From: an uncultured Sutterella sp.
GTDB lineage: Bacteria; Pseudomonadota; Gammaproteobacteria; Burkholderiales; Burkholderiaceae_F
Direction of reading: 5' to 3'
Length of the DNA stretch: 64,000 bases
NCBI GenBank assembly: GCA_900544345.1
Contig: UQUR01000003.1
Span: 134,915 to 198,914, forward strand
The notes below the pieces were generated by a model. That model was not told the origin of the DNA. It saw only the letters and a list, made by a program, of their open reading frames with translations, and searched no databases. How positions within the stretch are numbered: the stretch's first letter is position 1; every line of letters begins with the position of its first letter. Made by a program: the position numbers and the translations under genes. Shown here in pieces: positions 1 to 7,473 of the stretch.

Positions 1-1050
1 CAAGCCTTCTCTCATATCTTCACCATCAATATCGTTTTTCAGCTTCTTATCCAAGCCTTCCTTTGAAATGTAATTTTTGATTACGCGAGTCATGGCGCTT
101 CTTAGGCCTGTGACGTGCGTTCCTCCGTCTTTTTGAGGAATATTGTTTGTGTAGGCTGTAAGACGTTCGTTATAGGTATCGTTCCACTGCATGGAGACTT
201 CAACTGTCACAGGGACACCTTGAGACTCCACTGTTTTTAATGCATAAAAAGGTGTTTTATGCAAAACGACACGGTTTTGGTTGATAAATTCAACAAAACC
301 TCTGACACCTCCTTGAGCGTGGAACCGTTCCTCTTTTCCCGTTCTTTGATCAAGCAATAAGATATTGACTCCCGAATTCAGGAAAGAGAGTTCACGCAAG
401 CGCTCTGATAAGCGCTCGAAGCTAAAAGTGATGTCTGAAAAAATTTCTTTATCAGGGTAAAAATGTACCAGCGTTCCCCGTTTATCCGTTTGTCCTAAAT
501 CTGACATCGGAGAAACTTCCACCGGGCCGTTAACGGTTTGCAGAACCTCTATCTTACGATTGATCAGTTTGCCACGTTCAAACTCAAGAAAATGGATCCT
601 GTTTTCGCGATAAACCGTAAGTTTGAGCCATGTGGACAGTGCATTGACACAAGAAACACCGACTCCGTGTAAACCGCCGGAGATTTTGTAACTGTTTTCT
701 GAAAACTTACCGCCGGCATGCAACTCGGTGAGCGCAATTTCCGCTGCACTGCGTTTCGGTTCATGCTTATCATCCATTTTGATATCAGTAGGAATGCCTC
801 TTCCATTATCTTCAATCGAAACAGAACCGTCTGTATGCAGGGTGACAATAATCTCATCAGCAAAGCCGGCAAGAGCTTCGTCAATCGAATTATCTACGAC
901 TTCATAAATCAGGTGATGTAAACCGGAACCATCAGCGGTGTCACCGATGTACATACCCGGGCGTTTTCTTACGGCTTCAAGGCCTTCCAACACCACAATA
1001 GCAGCAGCACCGTAGTCATTAGGATTGAGGGTTTTGTCAGCTTCACTCAT
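1..1050 (-). CDS. gyrB: DNA gyrase subunit B (partial, C-terminal part outside window)
   Basis: GyrB is the ATPase subunit of DNA gyrase, which introduces negative supercoils. The visible 350 codons start at the ATG at 1050 (MSEADKTLNP...) and run off the window edge. The GHKL ATPase signatures are all present: DNSIDEALAG with the catalytic Glu, EDNGRGIPT, and GGLHGVG, followed by the transducer domain with QKDGGTHVTGLR. The last residues (GEDMREGL) match the expected GyrB transducer region, which separates it from a random GHKL protein. ParE is the alternative paralogue, but position directly after dnaA-dnaN strongly favours GyrB. It is the third gene of the minus-strand dnaA-dnaN-gyrB series, 136 bases after dnaN. 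Confidence 0.97.
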   Translation of the reverse strand, partial: MSEADKTLNPNDYGAAAIVVLEGLEAVRKRPGMYIGDTADGSGLHHLIYEVVDNSIDEALAGFADEIIVTLHTDGSVSIEDNGRGIPTDIKMDDKHEPKRSAAEIALTELHAGGKFSENSYKISGGLHGVGVSCVNALSTWLKLTVYRENRIHFLEFERGKLINRKIEVLQTVNGPVEVSPMSDLGQTDKRGTLVHFYPDKEIFSDITFSFERLSERLRELSFLNSGVNILLLDQRTGKEERFHAQGGVRGFVEFINQNRVVLHKTPFYALKTVESQGVPVTVEVSMQWNDTYNERLTAYTNNIPQKDGGTHVTGLRSAMTRVIKNYISKEGLDKKLKNDIDGEDMREGL

Positions 1051-1121
1051 AGGTTAATTCTCTTAATTTTCAAAAAAATCAGTCGCTAATTTATCAAAAA
1101 AGTCGGTTCTTAATTGTTACT

Positions 1122-1153
1122 ACACCCGCCCCAATATGACTTAGGACGGGTGT
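1122..1153. other. Hairpin between dnaN and gyrB
   Basis: A 7-base inverted repeat (ACACCCG at 1122-1128 and CGGGTGT at 1147-1153) sits in the 136-base gap between dnaN and gyrB. It has no immediate T-run on the minus strand, so it is a weak terminator candidate. It could be an attenuator or an mRNA processing site that separates gyrB expression from dnaA-dnaN. Confidence 0.35.
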
Positions 1154-1186
1154 GTAATTCGAAAGCTGATGCCGCGCATTCACCCA

Positions 1187-2305
1187 TTAGGTGCGCATCG
1201 GCATAACAACGTACTTGAACGAAGAATTGTCCGGCATGGTAATGAGCATGGCTCCTGTGTTGCTATGCAAAGCAAACTGGACTTCCTCGCTTCTTAAGTT
1301 GTTTAAGACATCTTGCAGATAGAGGAGATTAAAGCCGATTTCAATATCAATTCCGTTGTAATCAATATCTAACACATCTTTAGCTTCTTCTTGGTCCGAA
1401 TTGGTACTTTGAATGGTTAAAGTACCATTTTTCAGTTCCCACTTCACTCCGCGAAGCTTCGCATTGGCCAAAATAGCCGTGCGCTTCAACGCACCCAGAA
1501 GGACATCACGTTTGATGACAAAGATATTGTTATTGTTAACGGGAATTACTCGGTTGTAATCCGGGAATTTACCTTCAACCAATTTGGATGACAAGGTAAT
1601 ATTGCCCCAGGTAATGCGAATTTCCGTTTCAGAAATAGCAATAGTGATTGCCTCTTCGTTATCAGGAATTAAGCGAAGCATTTCCATGACCGTGCGGCGA
1701 GGTACGATGCACTGTACGTTCTGAGCAAGAGGAGCCTCTAACTTACCTTCGCAATAGGCCAGACGATGTCCGTCGGTCGTAACCACTCGAATGACATCCC
1801 CTTCAATTGACAACAGCATACCGTTGAGGAAATAACGAATATCCTGTTGGGCCATTGAGAAATGGACTAATTGAAGCAGATGACGTAATTGATTGGCCGC
1901 AATAGTGAAACTCTGAGAAAACTGAGCTTGGGGTCTGTTCGGAAATTCATCTGCAGGTAAAGTATTCAGTCTGAATGTACTTTTACCTTGCTTTAGTTCA
2001 ACCGTGGGATCGGATTGATTCGGTTGGGACAGTGTTACTTCAGAGCCGTGATTTAAGGCGCTGATTAAACTTTGCAACTTTGCAGCATCCACAGTGACGC
2101 TGATATCAGGACCTTCAGCACCGATATCAGCGAAGGTCTTGATCTCAATATCCAGATCGGTAGCCGTAAAATCAACTCGAGTGCCTACTTTAGAAATCAA
2201 AATATTGGACAAAATAGGCAACGTCTGGCGTTGTTTACCGACAATACCACTGACAGCTTGGACCGGAGTTGCAAAAGCTTCTCGCGGGCTCTTGATGATT
2301 AGCAT
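1187..2305 (-). CDS. dnaN: DNA polymerase III sliding clamp, beta subunit
   Basis: DnaN forms the ring-shaped clamp that tethers DNA polymerase III to DNA and recruits DnaA-inactivating Hda, MutS and ligase. With the start at 2305 (MLIIKSPREAF...) the protein has 372 residues, the usual size. An AGGA motif seven bases upstream of this ATG supports the start; an upstream in-frame ATG at 2311 lies almost on the Shine-Dalgarno motif and earlier starts add an atypical leader. Three clamp domains are recognisable, with VSGIVGKQRQTLPILSNILI in the first and the C-terminal MPMR close, which contributes to the hydrophobic partner-binding cleft. It lies 109 bases after dnaA and is probably cotranscribed with it. 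Confidence 0.97.
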   Translation of the reverse strand: MLIIKSPREAFATPVQAVSGIVGKQRQTLPILSNILISKVGTRVDFTATDLDIEIKTFADIGAEGPDISVTVDAAKLQSLISALNHGSEVTLSQPNQSDPTVELKQGKSTFRLNTLPADEFPNRPQAQFSQSFTIAANQLRHLLQLVHFSMAQQDIRYFLNGMLLSIEGDVIRVVTTDGHRLAYCEGKLEAPLAQNVQCIVPRRTVMEMLRLIPDNEEAITIAISETEIRITWGNITLSSKLVEGKFPDYNRVIPVNNNNIFVIKRDVLLGALKRTAILANAKLRGVKWELKNGTLTIQSTNSDQEEAKDVLDIDYNGIDIEIGFNLLYLQDVLNNLRSEEVQFALHSNTGAMLITMPDNSSFKYVVMPMRT

Positions 2306-2414
2306 TCCCATATCCTTTAAAAGAATTAGAAACGGATACTCTATCCGCTGTTTAACCACTCCATTTTAGTGGATTTTCTATTGATTTGGTGCGACAAGCG
2401 AACCCGGTTTTAAC

Positions 2415-3758
2415 CTAATTTTTTAACATCTGTTCAAGAACGTGAATTTGATAATTCAGATCCTTATCTTTTGCCCGTGCATCGGTAATTTTTTTCACAC
2501 CGTGCAACACAGTGGTATGGTCTCTTTTACCGAAGCGTTCCCCGATTTCAGCCAGACTGCTTTGAGTTAATTCTTTGCACAGATACATCGCAACCTGCCG
2601 GGGTACAGCAATCTTTTTAACTCTTGTTTTTGAGTACATGTCAGCCAGGGAAATTTTGAAATATTCAGCGACAGCACCTTGAATGCGTTCCACAGTCAAT
2701 TGAGCGGTAGAGGCTACTAACATACCCTGCAGGGCTTCTCTGGCTTTTTCAACGGTTAAACGCTCTTCATTGCTAAATCTTGAAAATGCGATAACACAGT
2801 TAAGAGCCCCTTCCAGTTCTCGGACATTGCTTTTAAGGTGACGAGCAATAAAGTAAGCTACATCGTCCGGTAAATCAAAGTGTTGAGCTAAAGATTTCTT
2901 TTGCAAAATAGCTACTCTGGTCTCGAGTTCCGGAGGTTCAACCTCTACGGATAAGCCGGATGTAAAACGTGAAATCAGTCTTTCATCCATGTCTTTGAGA
3001 CTTCTGGCATAAGTATCGCTTGTAAAGATGATTTGTTTGCCGTGAGGGACCAGTTTTTCAAAGACTTCAAAAAGTTTTTGCTGAATCTGTCTTTTTCCTC
3101 CCAGGTACTGAATATCATCAATAAAGAGTGCATCCAGATTTTGGTACTTATGATCAAAAGCCGAGTAATTATTTTCTCTTACTGCTGTTGTGAAATCATT
3201 AATAAATGTTTGAGTCCCCACGCAAAGGATTCGAGCGTCAGGATTATTTTTTAACATTTGGTTGCCGACAGCATGCATGAGGTGCGTTTTGCCTAAGCCG
3301 ACCCCGCCGTAAATAAATAGGGGGTTATAGTTTTTTCCGGGATTGTCGCTAACACTTCTGGCAGCCACATAAGCCAATTGATTAGAGGAGCCGGCAACAA
3401 AATTTTCGAATGTTTGCTGTGCTCGGAGCCCGCAAGCGTATGCCTGATCTGAAATAGAAGTCTCTTCTTTGGTGGCCGGAACCAACTTCAGTTGACTTTG
3501 TGCCGGCTCTACCTGTCCTTCAGTTTGCAAATATCGAACAGTAACAACATCATGAGCAACAGAAGAGGCAACAGAAGCAATCATTGCGTCGAAATGCGCC
3601 TCAATTGTTTCAATCGCCTGTAAGGTTTTATGACCCAAAATAAGAATATGATTTTTTTCATCCCAATTGATACAGGAAAGGGTTTTGATCCAACGATCAA
3701 AATCCTGCGGTTTCATGATGCTCGATAACTGTATCAAGCACTGTTCCCAGAAGTTCAT
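2415..3758 (-). CDS. dnaA: Chromosomal replication initiator protein DnaA
   Basis: DnaA binds 9-base boxes at oriC, unwinds DNA and loads the DnaB helicase. The 447-residue protein has domain I (MNFWEQCLIQLSS...), a short linker, the AAA+ domain III with Walker A GGVGLGKT at about residues 151-158 and Walker B FIDDIQYL, and the domain IV helix-turn-helix with the DnaA signature KRDHTTVLHGVKKI near the C terminus. The ATG at 3758 is preferred because GGAG lies seven bases upstream; an earlier TTG in frame would add five residues. It is the first gene of dnaA-dnaN-gyrB and is divergent from rpmH, with the origin region between them. Domain II is short, as in other 440-470-residue DnaA proteins. 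Confidence 0.98.
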   Translation of the reverse strand: MNFWEQCLIQLSSIMKPQDFDRWIKTLSCINWDEKNHILILGHKTLQAIETIEAHFDAMIASVASSVAHDVVTVRYLQTEGQVEPAQSQLKLVPATKEETSISDQAYACGLRAQQTFENFVAGSSNQLAYVAARSVSDNPGKNYNPLFIYGGVGLGKTHLMHAVGNQMLKNNPDARILCVGTQTFINDFTTAVRENNYSAFDHKYQNLDALFIDDIQYLGGKRQIQQKLFEVFEKLVPHGKQIIFTSDTYARSLKDMDERLISRFTSGLSVEVEPPELETRVAILQKKSLAQHFDLPDDVAYFIARHLKSNVRELEGALNCVIAFSRFSNEERLTVEKAREALQGMLVASTAQLTVERIQGAVAEYFKISLADMYSKTRVKKIAVPRQVAMYLCKELTQSSLAEIGERFGKRDHTTVLHGVKKITDARAKDKDLNYQIHVLEQMLKN

Positions 3759-3809
3759 ACAAACACTCCACAAACGGTCTATTACAGATGAATTAGCAGT
3801 AGACCAATC

Positions 3810-3863
3810 AATTTGCTTATAAAGATTGACTCACTAGATTTAATAGCTGTCAATAAGCAAATT
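3810..3863. repeat. Inverted repeat in origin region upstream of dnaA
   Basis: AATTTGCTTAT at 3810-3820 is repeated inverted as ATAAGCAAATT at 3853-3863, with a nested TTGAC (3826-3830) and GTCAA (3849-3853). The motif ATAAGCAAAT recurs at 11496-11505 in the rsmG-marC gap next to a parS site, and a related GCTTAAAAAATAAGC palindrome lies at about 4057-4071. It may be a protein site controlling dnaA transcription or initiation; no known regulator is recognised. Confidence 0.6.
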
Positions 3864-3984
3864 CAGTATTTAATCGTTCATCTTTCACTGAGACTAAAAT
3901 AGCATTCAAAATTAAGGTGAAAGATATAATTTATCTATTGATTTCAACGTATTAACGATCTTTGTGCTGATAATAGTTGAAACG

Positions 3985-4017
3985 AAAAAGCCTCCTGCAT
4001 GAACGGAAGCTTTTTTT
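3985..4017. terminator. Terminator-like hairpin inside origin region
   Basis: AAAAGCCTCC (3986-3995) pairs with GGAAGCTTTT (4005-4014) around a nine-base loop, followed by more T residues. It could stop read-through in either direction, although no gene reads into it within this gap. It may shield the origin from transcription. Confidence 0.5.
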
Positions 4018-4078
4018 CATTGTACTGATAAAAGTCAGCTTTGTTTTTGACTGCTTGCTTAAAAAATAAGCACAAAAT

Positions 4079-4087
4079 TGTGGATAA
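4079..4087 (-). promoter_or_regulatory. DnaA box
   Basis: TGTGGATAA is a perfect match to the reverse complement of the consensus DnaA box TTATCCACA. It is the only perfect box in the dnaA-rpmH gap. Confidence 0.75.
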
Positions 4088-4227
4088 CTCAAAATATTTT
4101 CTATTAAGGTAAAAAAAACACAAAATATTGGATAAAAATTTTTTTTATCTAAACCTAGTATTTTTCCTACTGACAAAAGTCTCTAAGTGTGCTTCAGGAC
4201 GAAATAGGGGGTTGAAAGGAAAAAAAC

Positions 4228-4257
4228 TTGACAAAACATAGGGTTTTGATGTGTAAT
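4228..4257 (+). promoter_or_regulatory. Sigma-70 promoter for rpmH-rnpA
   Basis: A perfect -35 element TTGACA (4228-4233) is followed after 18 bases by TGTAAT (4252-4257), a five-of-six match to the -10 consensus. Transcription would begin near 4264 and leave a leader of about 118 bases before rpmH. Confidence 0.7.
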
Positions 4258-4381
4258 ACCATGTTTTTCACGGATCTGTATGCTCTTCATAAGAGGGGAT
4301 CGGGAAGGGTCTGTGCTTGAGGATCGAAATTACGGTCCTTATTGATTTTAAATATCAAATACTTTTTAAGGATTTGTCGTC

Positions 4382-4522
4382 ATGGCTACCAAACGTACTT
4401 ATCAACCGTCTAAGGTCAAGCGCGCTCGTACGCATGGCTTCTTGGTTCGCAGTCGTACCAAGGGCGGTCGTCGTGTCCTGGCTGCTCGTCGCGCCAAGGG
4501 TCGTCACGTTCTCGCTCTCTAA
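4382..4522 (+). CDS. rpmH: 50S ribosomal protein L34
   Basis: L34 is a small, very basic protein of the large ribosomal subunit. The 46 residues begin MATKRTYQPSKVKRARTHGF and continue through the diagnostic GGRRVLAARRAKGRH core. AAGGATTTG lies upstream of the ATG at 4382. Codon choice is strongly biased (CGT and AAG rich), as expected for a ribosomal protein. It is the first gene of the plus-strand series running away from the origin and is followed by rnpA, the usual pair that couples ribosome and RNase P synthesis. Confidence 0.98.
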   Translation: MATKRTYQPSKVKRARTHGFLVRSRTKGGRRVLAARRAKGRHVLAL

Positions 4523-4553
4523 TTTCCAGAGAGTCTCACGGCGGACGATAGCC

Positions 4554-5039
4554 GTGAATGTTGCGGTTAAGAAACCGAATGGGCTGCCTCGAAGTATCCG
4601 TTTGATAAAATCAACGGAGTTCGGGGCGGTTTTGTCTGCAAATAAAACAAAATTAATTCGGAGTTATTCGGATTTTTTTTCTGTTTCAGCGCTCAAAACT
4701 GATAACGTTGGCTGTATACGTTTTGGTTTTACAGTTGGAAAGCAAAACGCTCACCTATCAGTAGAAAGAGCTATGGTTAAAAGACTGTTAAGGGAAAAGG
4801 CCCGTCAGTCTCGTTTAATCCTGCTCAATGCGTTAGAAGGTCGAAAATATGGTCTTGATATCAATTTCCGGCTTAAAAGAAAATTACCTGTTTGCAGCTT
4901 AAACGGTCTTAGTAAAAAGGCCAGAAAAAAAATGATTCAAAGCGATATTGATAGGCTTTTTGACTATTTTGTCTCAAAGGTATCCTATCAAAGGGCAGGG
5001 GATGCAGAGTTTGTCAAAAATTCTGATTGCTGTCATTAG
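4554..5039 (+). CDS. rnpA: Ribonuclease P protein component
   Basis: RnpA is the protein cofactor of the ribozyme that matures tRNA 5' ends. I chose the GTG at 4554, the first plausible start after rpmH; the open frame continues further upstream but would overlap rpmH. This gives 161 residues, longer than the usual 110-140 because of both a 10-15-residue N-terminal leader and a C-terminal tail. The family core is seen in LPRSIRLIKSTEFGAVL, RFGFTVGKQNAH and MVKRLLREKAR. The normally conserved RNR or RNL helix motif reads RAM here, so the Asn is missing. The 3' end overlaps yidD by 38 bases, a common arrangement. Confidence 0.88.
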   Translation: MNVAVKKPNGLPRSIRLIKSTEFGAVLSANKTKLIRSYSDFFSVSALKTDNVGCIRFGFTVGKQNAHLSVERAMVKRLLREKARQSRLILLNALEGRKYGLDINFRLKRKLPVCSLNGLSKKARKKMIQSDIDRLFDYFVSKVSYQRAGDAEFVKNSDCCH

Positions 5040-5253
5040 GCTCTACCAGGTGACATTGTCTCCTTGGATGGGCAGAGAGTGCAGATTCTATCCAACGTGC
5101 TCTCAATACTCTATAGAGGCTATCAAACGCTTTGGACCGCTTAAGGGAAGTTGGTTGATGGTGGCGCGTATTGTTCGCTGCAACCCTTGGGGAGGTCATG
5201 GATTTGATCCGGTTCCTGAATCTTTTCGGTGGTTTCCTTGGAAAAACAACTGA
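5002..5253 (+). CDS. yidD: Membrane protein insertion efficiency factor YidD
   Basis: YidD is a small amphipathic protein that assists YidC-dependent membrane insertion. The 83 residues contain the family signature: LYQVTLSPWMGRECRFYPTC, then YSIEAIKRFGPLKGSW and the close RCNPWGGHGFDPVP. The start at 5002 (MQSLSKILIAV) follows an AGGGG Shine-Dalgarno motif; the earlier in-frame ATG at 4948 would add an unrelated leader. The gene overlaps the end of rnpA and precedes yidC by 36 bases, so rpmH-rnpA-yidD-yidC form one operon. Confidence 0.95.
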   Translation: MQSLSKILIAVIRLYQVTLSPWMGRECRFYPTCSQYSIEAIKRFGPLKGSWLMVARIVRCNPWGGHGFDPVPESFRWFPWKNN

Positions 5254-5289
5254 TTTTTCATCATTTCAACAATAGATAAGAGAGTCCAT

Positions 5290-7005
5290 ATGGGACGCGA
5301 ATTACAACGTGCTTTTTTGTGGATGATTTTCTTGTTAGGACTTTTCATGCTATGGGATGCATGGCAGGTTCGTAACGGTAATCCTTCCTTTTTCGGTACT
5401 CCAGCTCCTGTAGAAGAACAGGTGGTGAGTAATGAAGTAAAGTCTGGAACTGCAGATACGGCTACACAATTGGCCGATAGTAAGGCAGTGGCTTCTGAGG
5501 TGAATGTGACTATCACTAAACCGGTAGAAGTAACGACAGACCTCTTTAAGATCACGTTTGATGCAAATGGTGCCTCAGTAGCTCGTGCTGAACTATTGCA
5601 AGAGCGTCAAACTCCTGATTGGAAAACACGCGGCTTACCCGGCTTGATTTTCGGTTCTTCCGAACAAGAACAGCAGGATGTGGGTAATGTTGTGCTGTTC
5701 GATACATCTGCACAGCACGTTTATAAGGCTGAAACCGGTCTTGTTGGCGGAAACTTCCCCAATCATCGTACGTCATTCCGCTTGGTCAGTGACAATTTGA
5801 CCATGAAAGACGGTCAAGATACTTTAGAAGTACGCTTTGCTGCCAATCAAGGCAATGTAGAGTTAGTGAAAACGTATACGTTCCACCGTGGTCATTACGG
5901 TATTGACGTCAAGCATGAAGTACGAAACAAGGGTAATGTAGCCATTTCTCCTTCTGTTTACATGCAGCTGACCAGAGACGATGGAAAGGTTGCGAGCGAC
6001 AGTGCTTTTTACAATACCTTTACAGGACCGGCAGCTTATACGGAAGATGAAAAATTCCAGAAAATCGACTTTGACTCTATAGCTGACGAAGATACCGGTT
6101 TACCCAGCCGTTCTAACGAAGGTTGGATTGCAATGTTGCAACACTATTTCTTGACAGCGTGGGTGCCTCAGGAAAACAGTGCTCGTGAACTTTACACGCG
6201 CCAGTTGGATAAGCATTTGTTTGCTATCGGATCGATTGTTTCTGTGGGTGAAGTTGCTCCGGGAGCTGAAAAAACTGTTGACAGTATGCTCTACGTCGGC
6301 CCGCAAGATCAGCGTCGCCTCGAGTATATTGCTCCCAATCTTGACTTGGTGGTTGACTACGGTTGGTTGACATTCTTAGCTAAGCCTATTTACTGGTTAT
6401 TAGCCTTCTTGCAAGGTTTGGTAGGAAACTGGGGCTGGGCCATTGTTCTGCTCACTGTTTTGGTCAAAGCCATTCTCTATCCGATCTCTGCAGCCGGTTA
6501 TAAGTCTATGGCCCGTATGCGTGATGTAGCTCCGAGAATGAAAGCTATTCAAGAGAAGTACGGTGACGATAAACAGGCTTTGAATCAGGCTATGATGGAA
6601 CTGTATCGCCGTGAAAAGATCAATCCGGCAGGGGGATGCTTCCCAATTTTGCTGCAGATTCCTGTGTTCTTAGCTTTGTATTGGGTTCTTTTGGCAACGG
6701 TCGAATTGCGCGGTGCAAGTTGGTTACTGTGGGTCAGTGACTTGGCCAGTCCCGATCCCTATCTTATTTTGCCGCTTTTGATGGTCGCTACCATGATCAT
6801 CCAAATGAAGATCAGTCCGAAACCTACGGATCCGACACAGGCAAAAGTGATGATGTTTATGCCGATTATCTTCGGTGTCATGTTCTTCTTCTTTGCTTCT
6901 GGCTTGGTTTTGTACTGGTTAACCAACAACGTTCTGTCTATTTGGCAACAGTGGTATGTCAATAAACAGATTGAGGAAGAAAGAAGGAAAAGAACAATTT
7001 CTTAA
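5290..7005 (+). CDS. yidC: Membrane protein insertase YidC
   Basis: YidC (Oxa1 family) inserts and folds inner-membrane proteins, alone or with SecYEG. The 571 residues show an N-terminal transmembrane helix (LWMIFLLGLFMLWDAW), a large periplasmic beta-sandwich domain (about residues 50-340), then the conserved Oxa1 core: GNWGWAIVLLTVLVKAILYP with the substrate-groove Arg supplied nearby, the cytoplasmic hairpin MARMRDVAPRMKAIQEKYGDD, GGCFPILLQIPVFLALYWVL, and the last helices ending in LYWLTNNVLSIWQQWYV. Length is typical for proteobacteria. A clear hairpin terminator follows. Confidence 0.98.
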   Translation: MGRELQRAFLWMIFLLGLFMLWDAWQVRNGNPSFFGTPAPVEEQVVSNEVKSGTADTATQLADSKAVASEVNVTITKPVEVTTDLFKITFDANGASVARAELLQERQTPDWKTRGLPGLIFGSSEQEQQDVGNVVLFDTSAQHVYKAETGLVGGNFPNHRTSFRLVSDNLTMKDGQDTLEVRFAANQGNVELVKTYTFHRGHYGIDVKHEVRNKGNVAISPSVYMQLTRDDGKVASDSAFYNTFTGPAAYTEDEKFQKIDFDSIADEDTGLPSRSNEGWIAMLQHYFLTAWVPQENSARELYTRQLDKHLFAIGSIVSVGEVAPGAEKTVDSMLYVGPQDQRRLEYIAPNLDLVVDYGWLTFLAKPIYWLLAFLQGLVGNWGWAIVLLTVLVKAILYPISAAGYKSMARMRDVAPRMKAIQEKYGDDKQALNQAMMELYRREKINPAGGCFPILLQIPVFLALYWVLLATVELRGASWLLWVSDLASPDPYLILPLLMVATMIIQMKISPKPTDPTQAKVMMFMPIIFGVMFFFFASGLVLYWLTNNVLSIWQQWYVNKQIEEERRKRTIS

Positions 7006-7031
7006 AAACTTTTGACCTAGGCATGAAGAAT

Positions 7032-7060
7032 AATGGGGGCTACTTAAGCCCCCATTTTTA
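7032..7060. terminator. Bidirectional terminator after yidC
   Basis: AATGGGGGCT and AGCCCCCATT form a 10-base GC-rich stem with a five-base loop, followed by TTT on the plus strand and by an A/T-rich stretch on the minus. It ends the rpmH-yidC operon and the convergent small gene at 7061-7360. Confidence 0.9.
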
Positions 7061-7360
7061 TTATTCACGACTTTTGCCTGCAAGAAGAAGTAATGGCCAT
7101 AGCCAAACAGAAATAAACCACAGGAGCATGAATTTAATTGATAATTTTTTTCGTTCTGCCTTGTATGTTTTGAAAAATATTGCGATAGCTCCGCAAATAA
7201 CCCATAAAAGAGTGAGACCGTAAACAATGACACGAACAAGATAGGTGTCACCTAGAAATGCCGCTATGTAAGCTGAGACAGGAACTGATGTAGCTATTGC
7301 GCAGCATGCTCCGATTAATGCATTTCCGAAAAAAGAGGACTCATCATTTTTTAAAGACAT
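7061..7360 (-). CDS. Small hypothetical membrane protein
   Basis: I do not recognise this 99-residue protein. Hydrophobic stretches suggest three membrane helices at about residues 12-35, 40-64 and 77-94, with a short basic loop (KTYKAERKKLSIK) between the second and third that should face the cytoplasm. AAGGAG lies eleven bases before the ATG at 7360, slightly far but usable. It stands alone between yidC and mnmE, convergent with yidC, breaking the plus-strand series; yidC and mnmE are usually direct neighbours. It shares a bidirectional terminator with yidC. No enzyme motif is visible. Confidence 0.7.
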   Translation of the reverse strand: MSLKNDESSFFGNALIGACCAIATSVPVSAYIAAFLGDTYLVRVIVYGLTLLWVICGAIAIFFKTYKAERKKLSIKFMLLWFISVWLWPLLLLAGKSRE

Positions 7361-7473
7361 AGCGCTTTAAACTCCTTAGTTTCATTTGGCCTCAATGTAG
7401 CAAATTTTTTATTTGAAGTTGAAAAACGCCGGTTTGTCAGTGCGATAATTAACCCATATTTTTAGAGGTTTTT

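Larger units (their letters stand above)
3759..4227. other. oriC: Probable replication origin (oriC) between dnaA and rpmH
   Basis: This AT-rich gene-free region separates divergent dnaA and rpmH, the standard origin position in Betaproteobacteria. One perfect DnaA box lies at 4079-4087 (TGTGGATAA, reverse of TTATCCACA) and a degenerate one at 4127-4135 (ATTGGATAA). It also holds an 11-base inverted repeat at 3810-3863, a terminator-like hairpin at 3985-4017 and several A/T tracts (for example 4111-4145) that could serve as unwinding element. The gene polarity flips here: minus strand to the left, long plus-strand series to the right, as expected for co-directional transcription and replication. 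Few good boxes are present compared with the hemE-priA gap, so the exact origin is less certain than the locus. Confidence 0.7.

Noticed and set aside
3952..4176. Minus-strand open frame of 74 codons in the origin gap
   Set aside because: It covers the DnaA box and terminator-like hairpin, is Lys/Phe-rich from AT-rich DNA and has no ribosome binding site.
4261..4320. A 19-codon frame (MFFTDLYALHK...) in the rpmH leader
   Set aside because: It starts near the predicted transcription start with no ribosome binding site, so a translated leader peptide is not supported.
4317..4553. Upstream extension of the rnpA frame through rpmH
   Set aside because: It would overlap rpmH entirely and has no homology to RnpA before the GTG at 4554.
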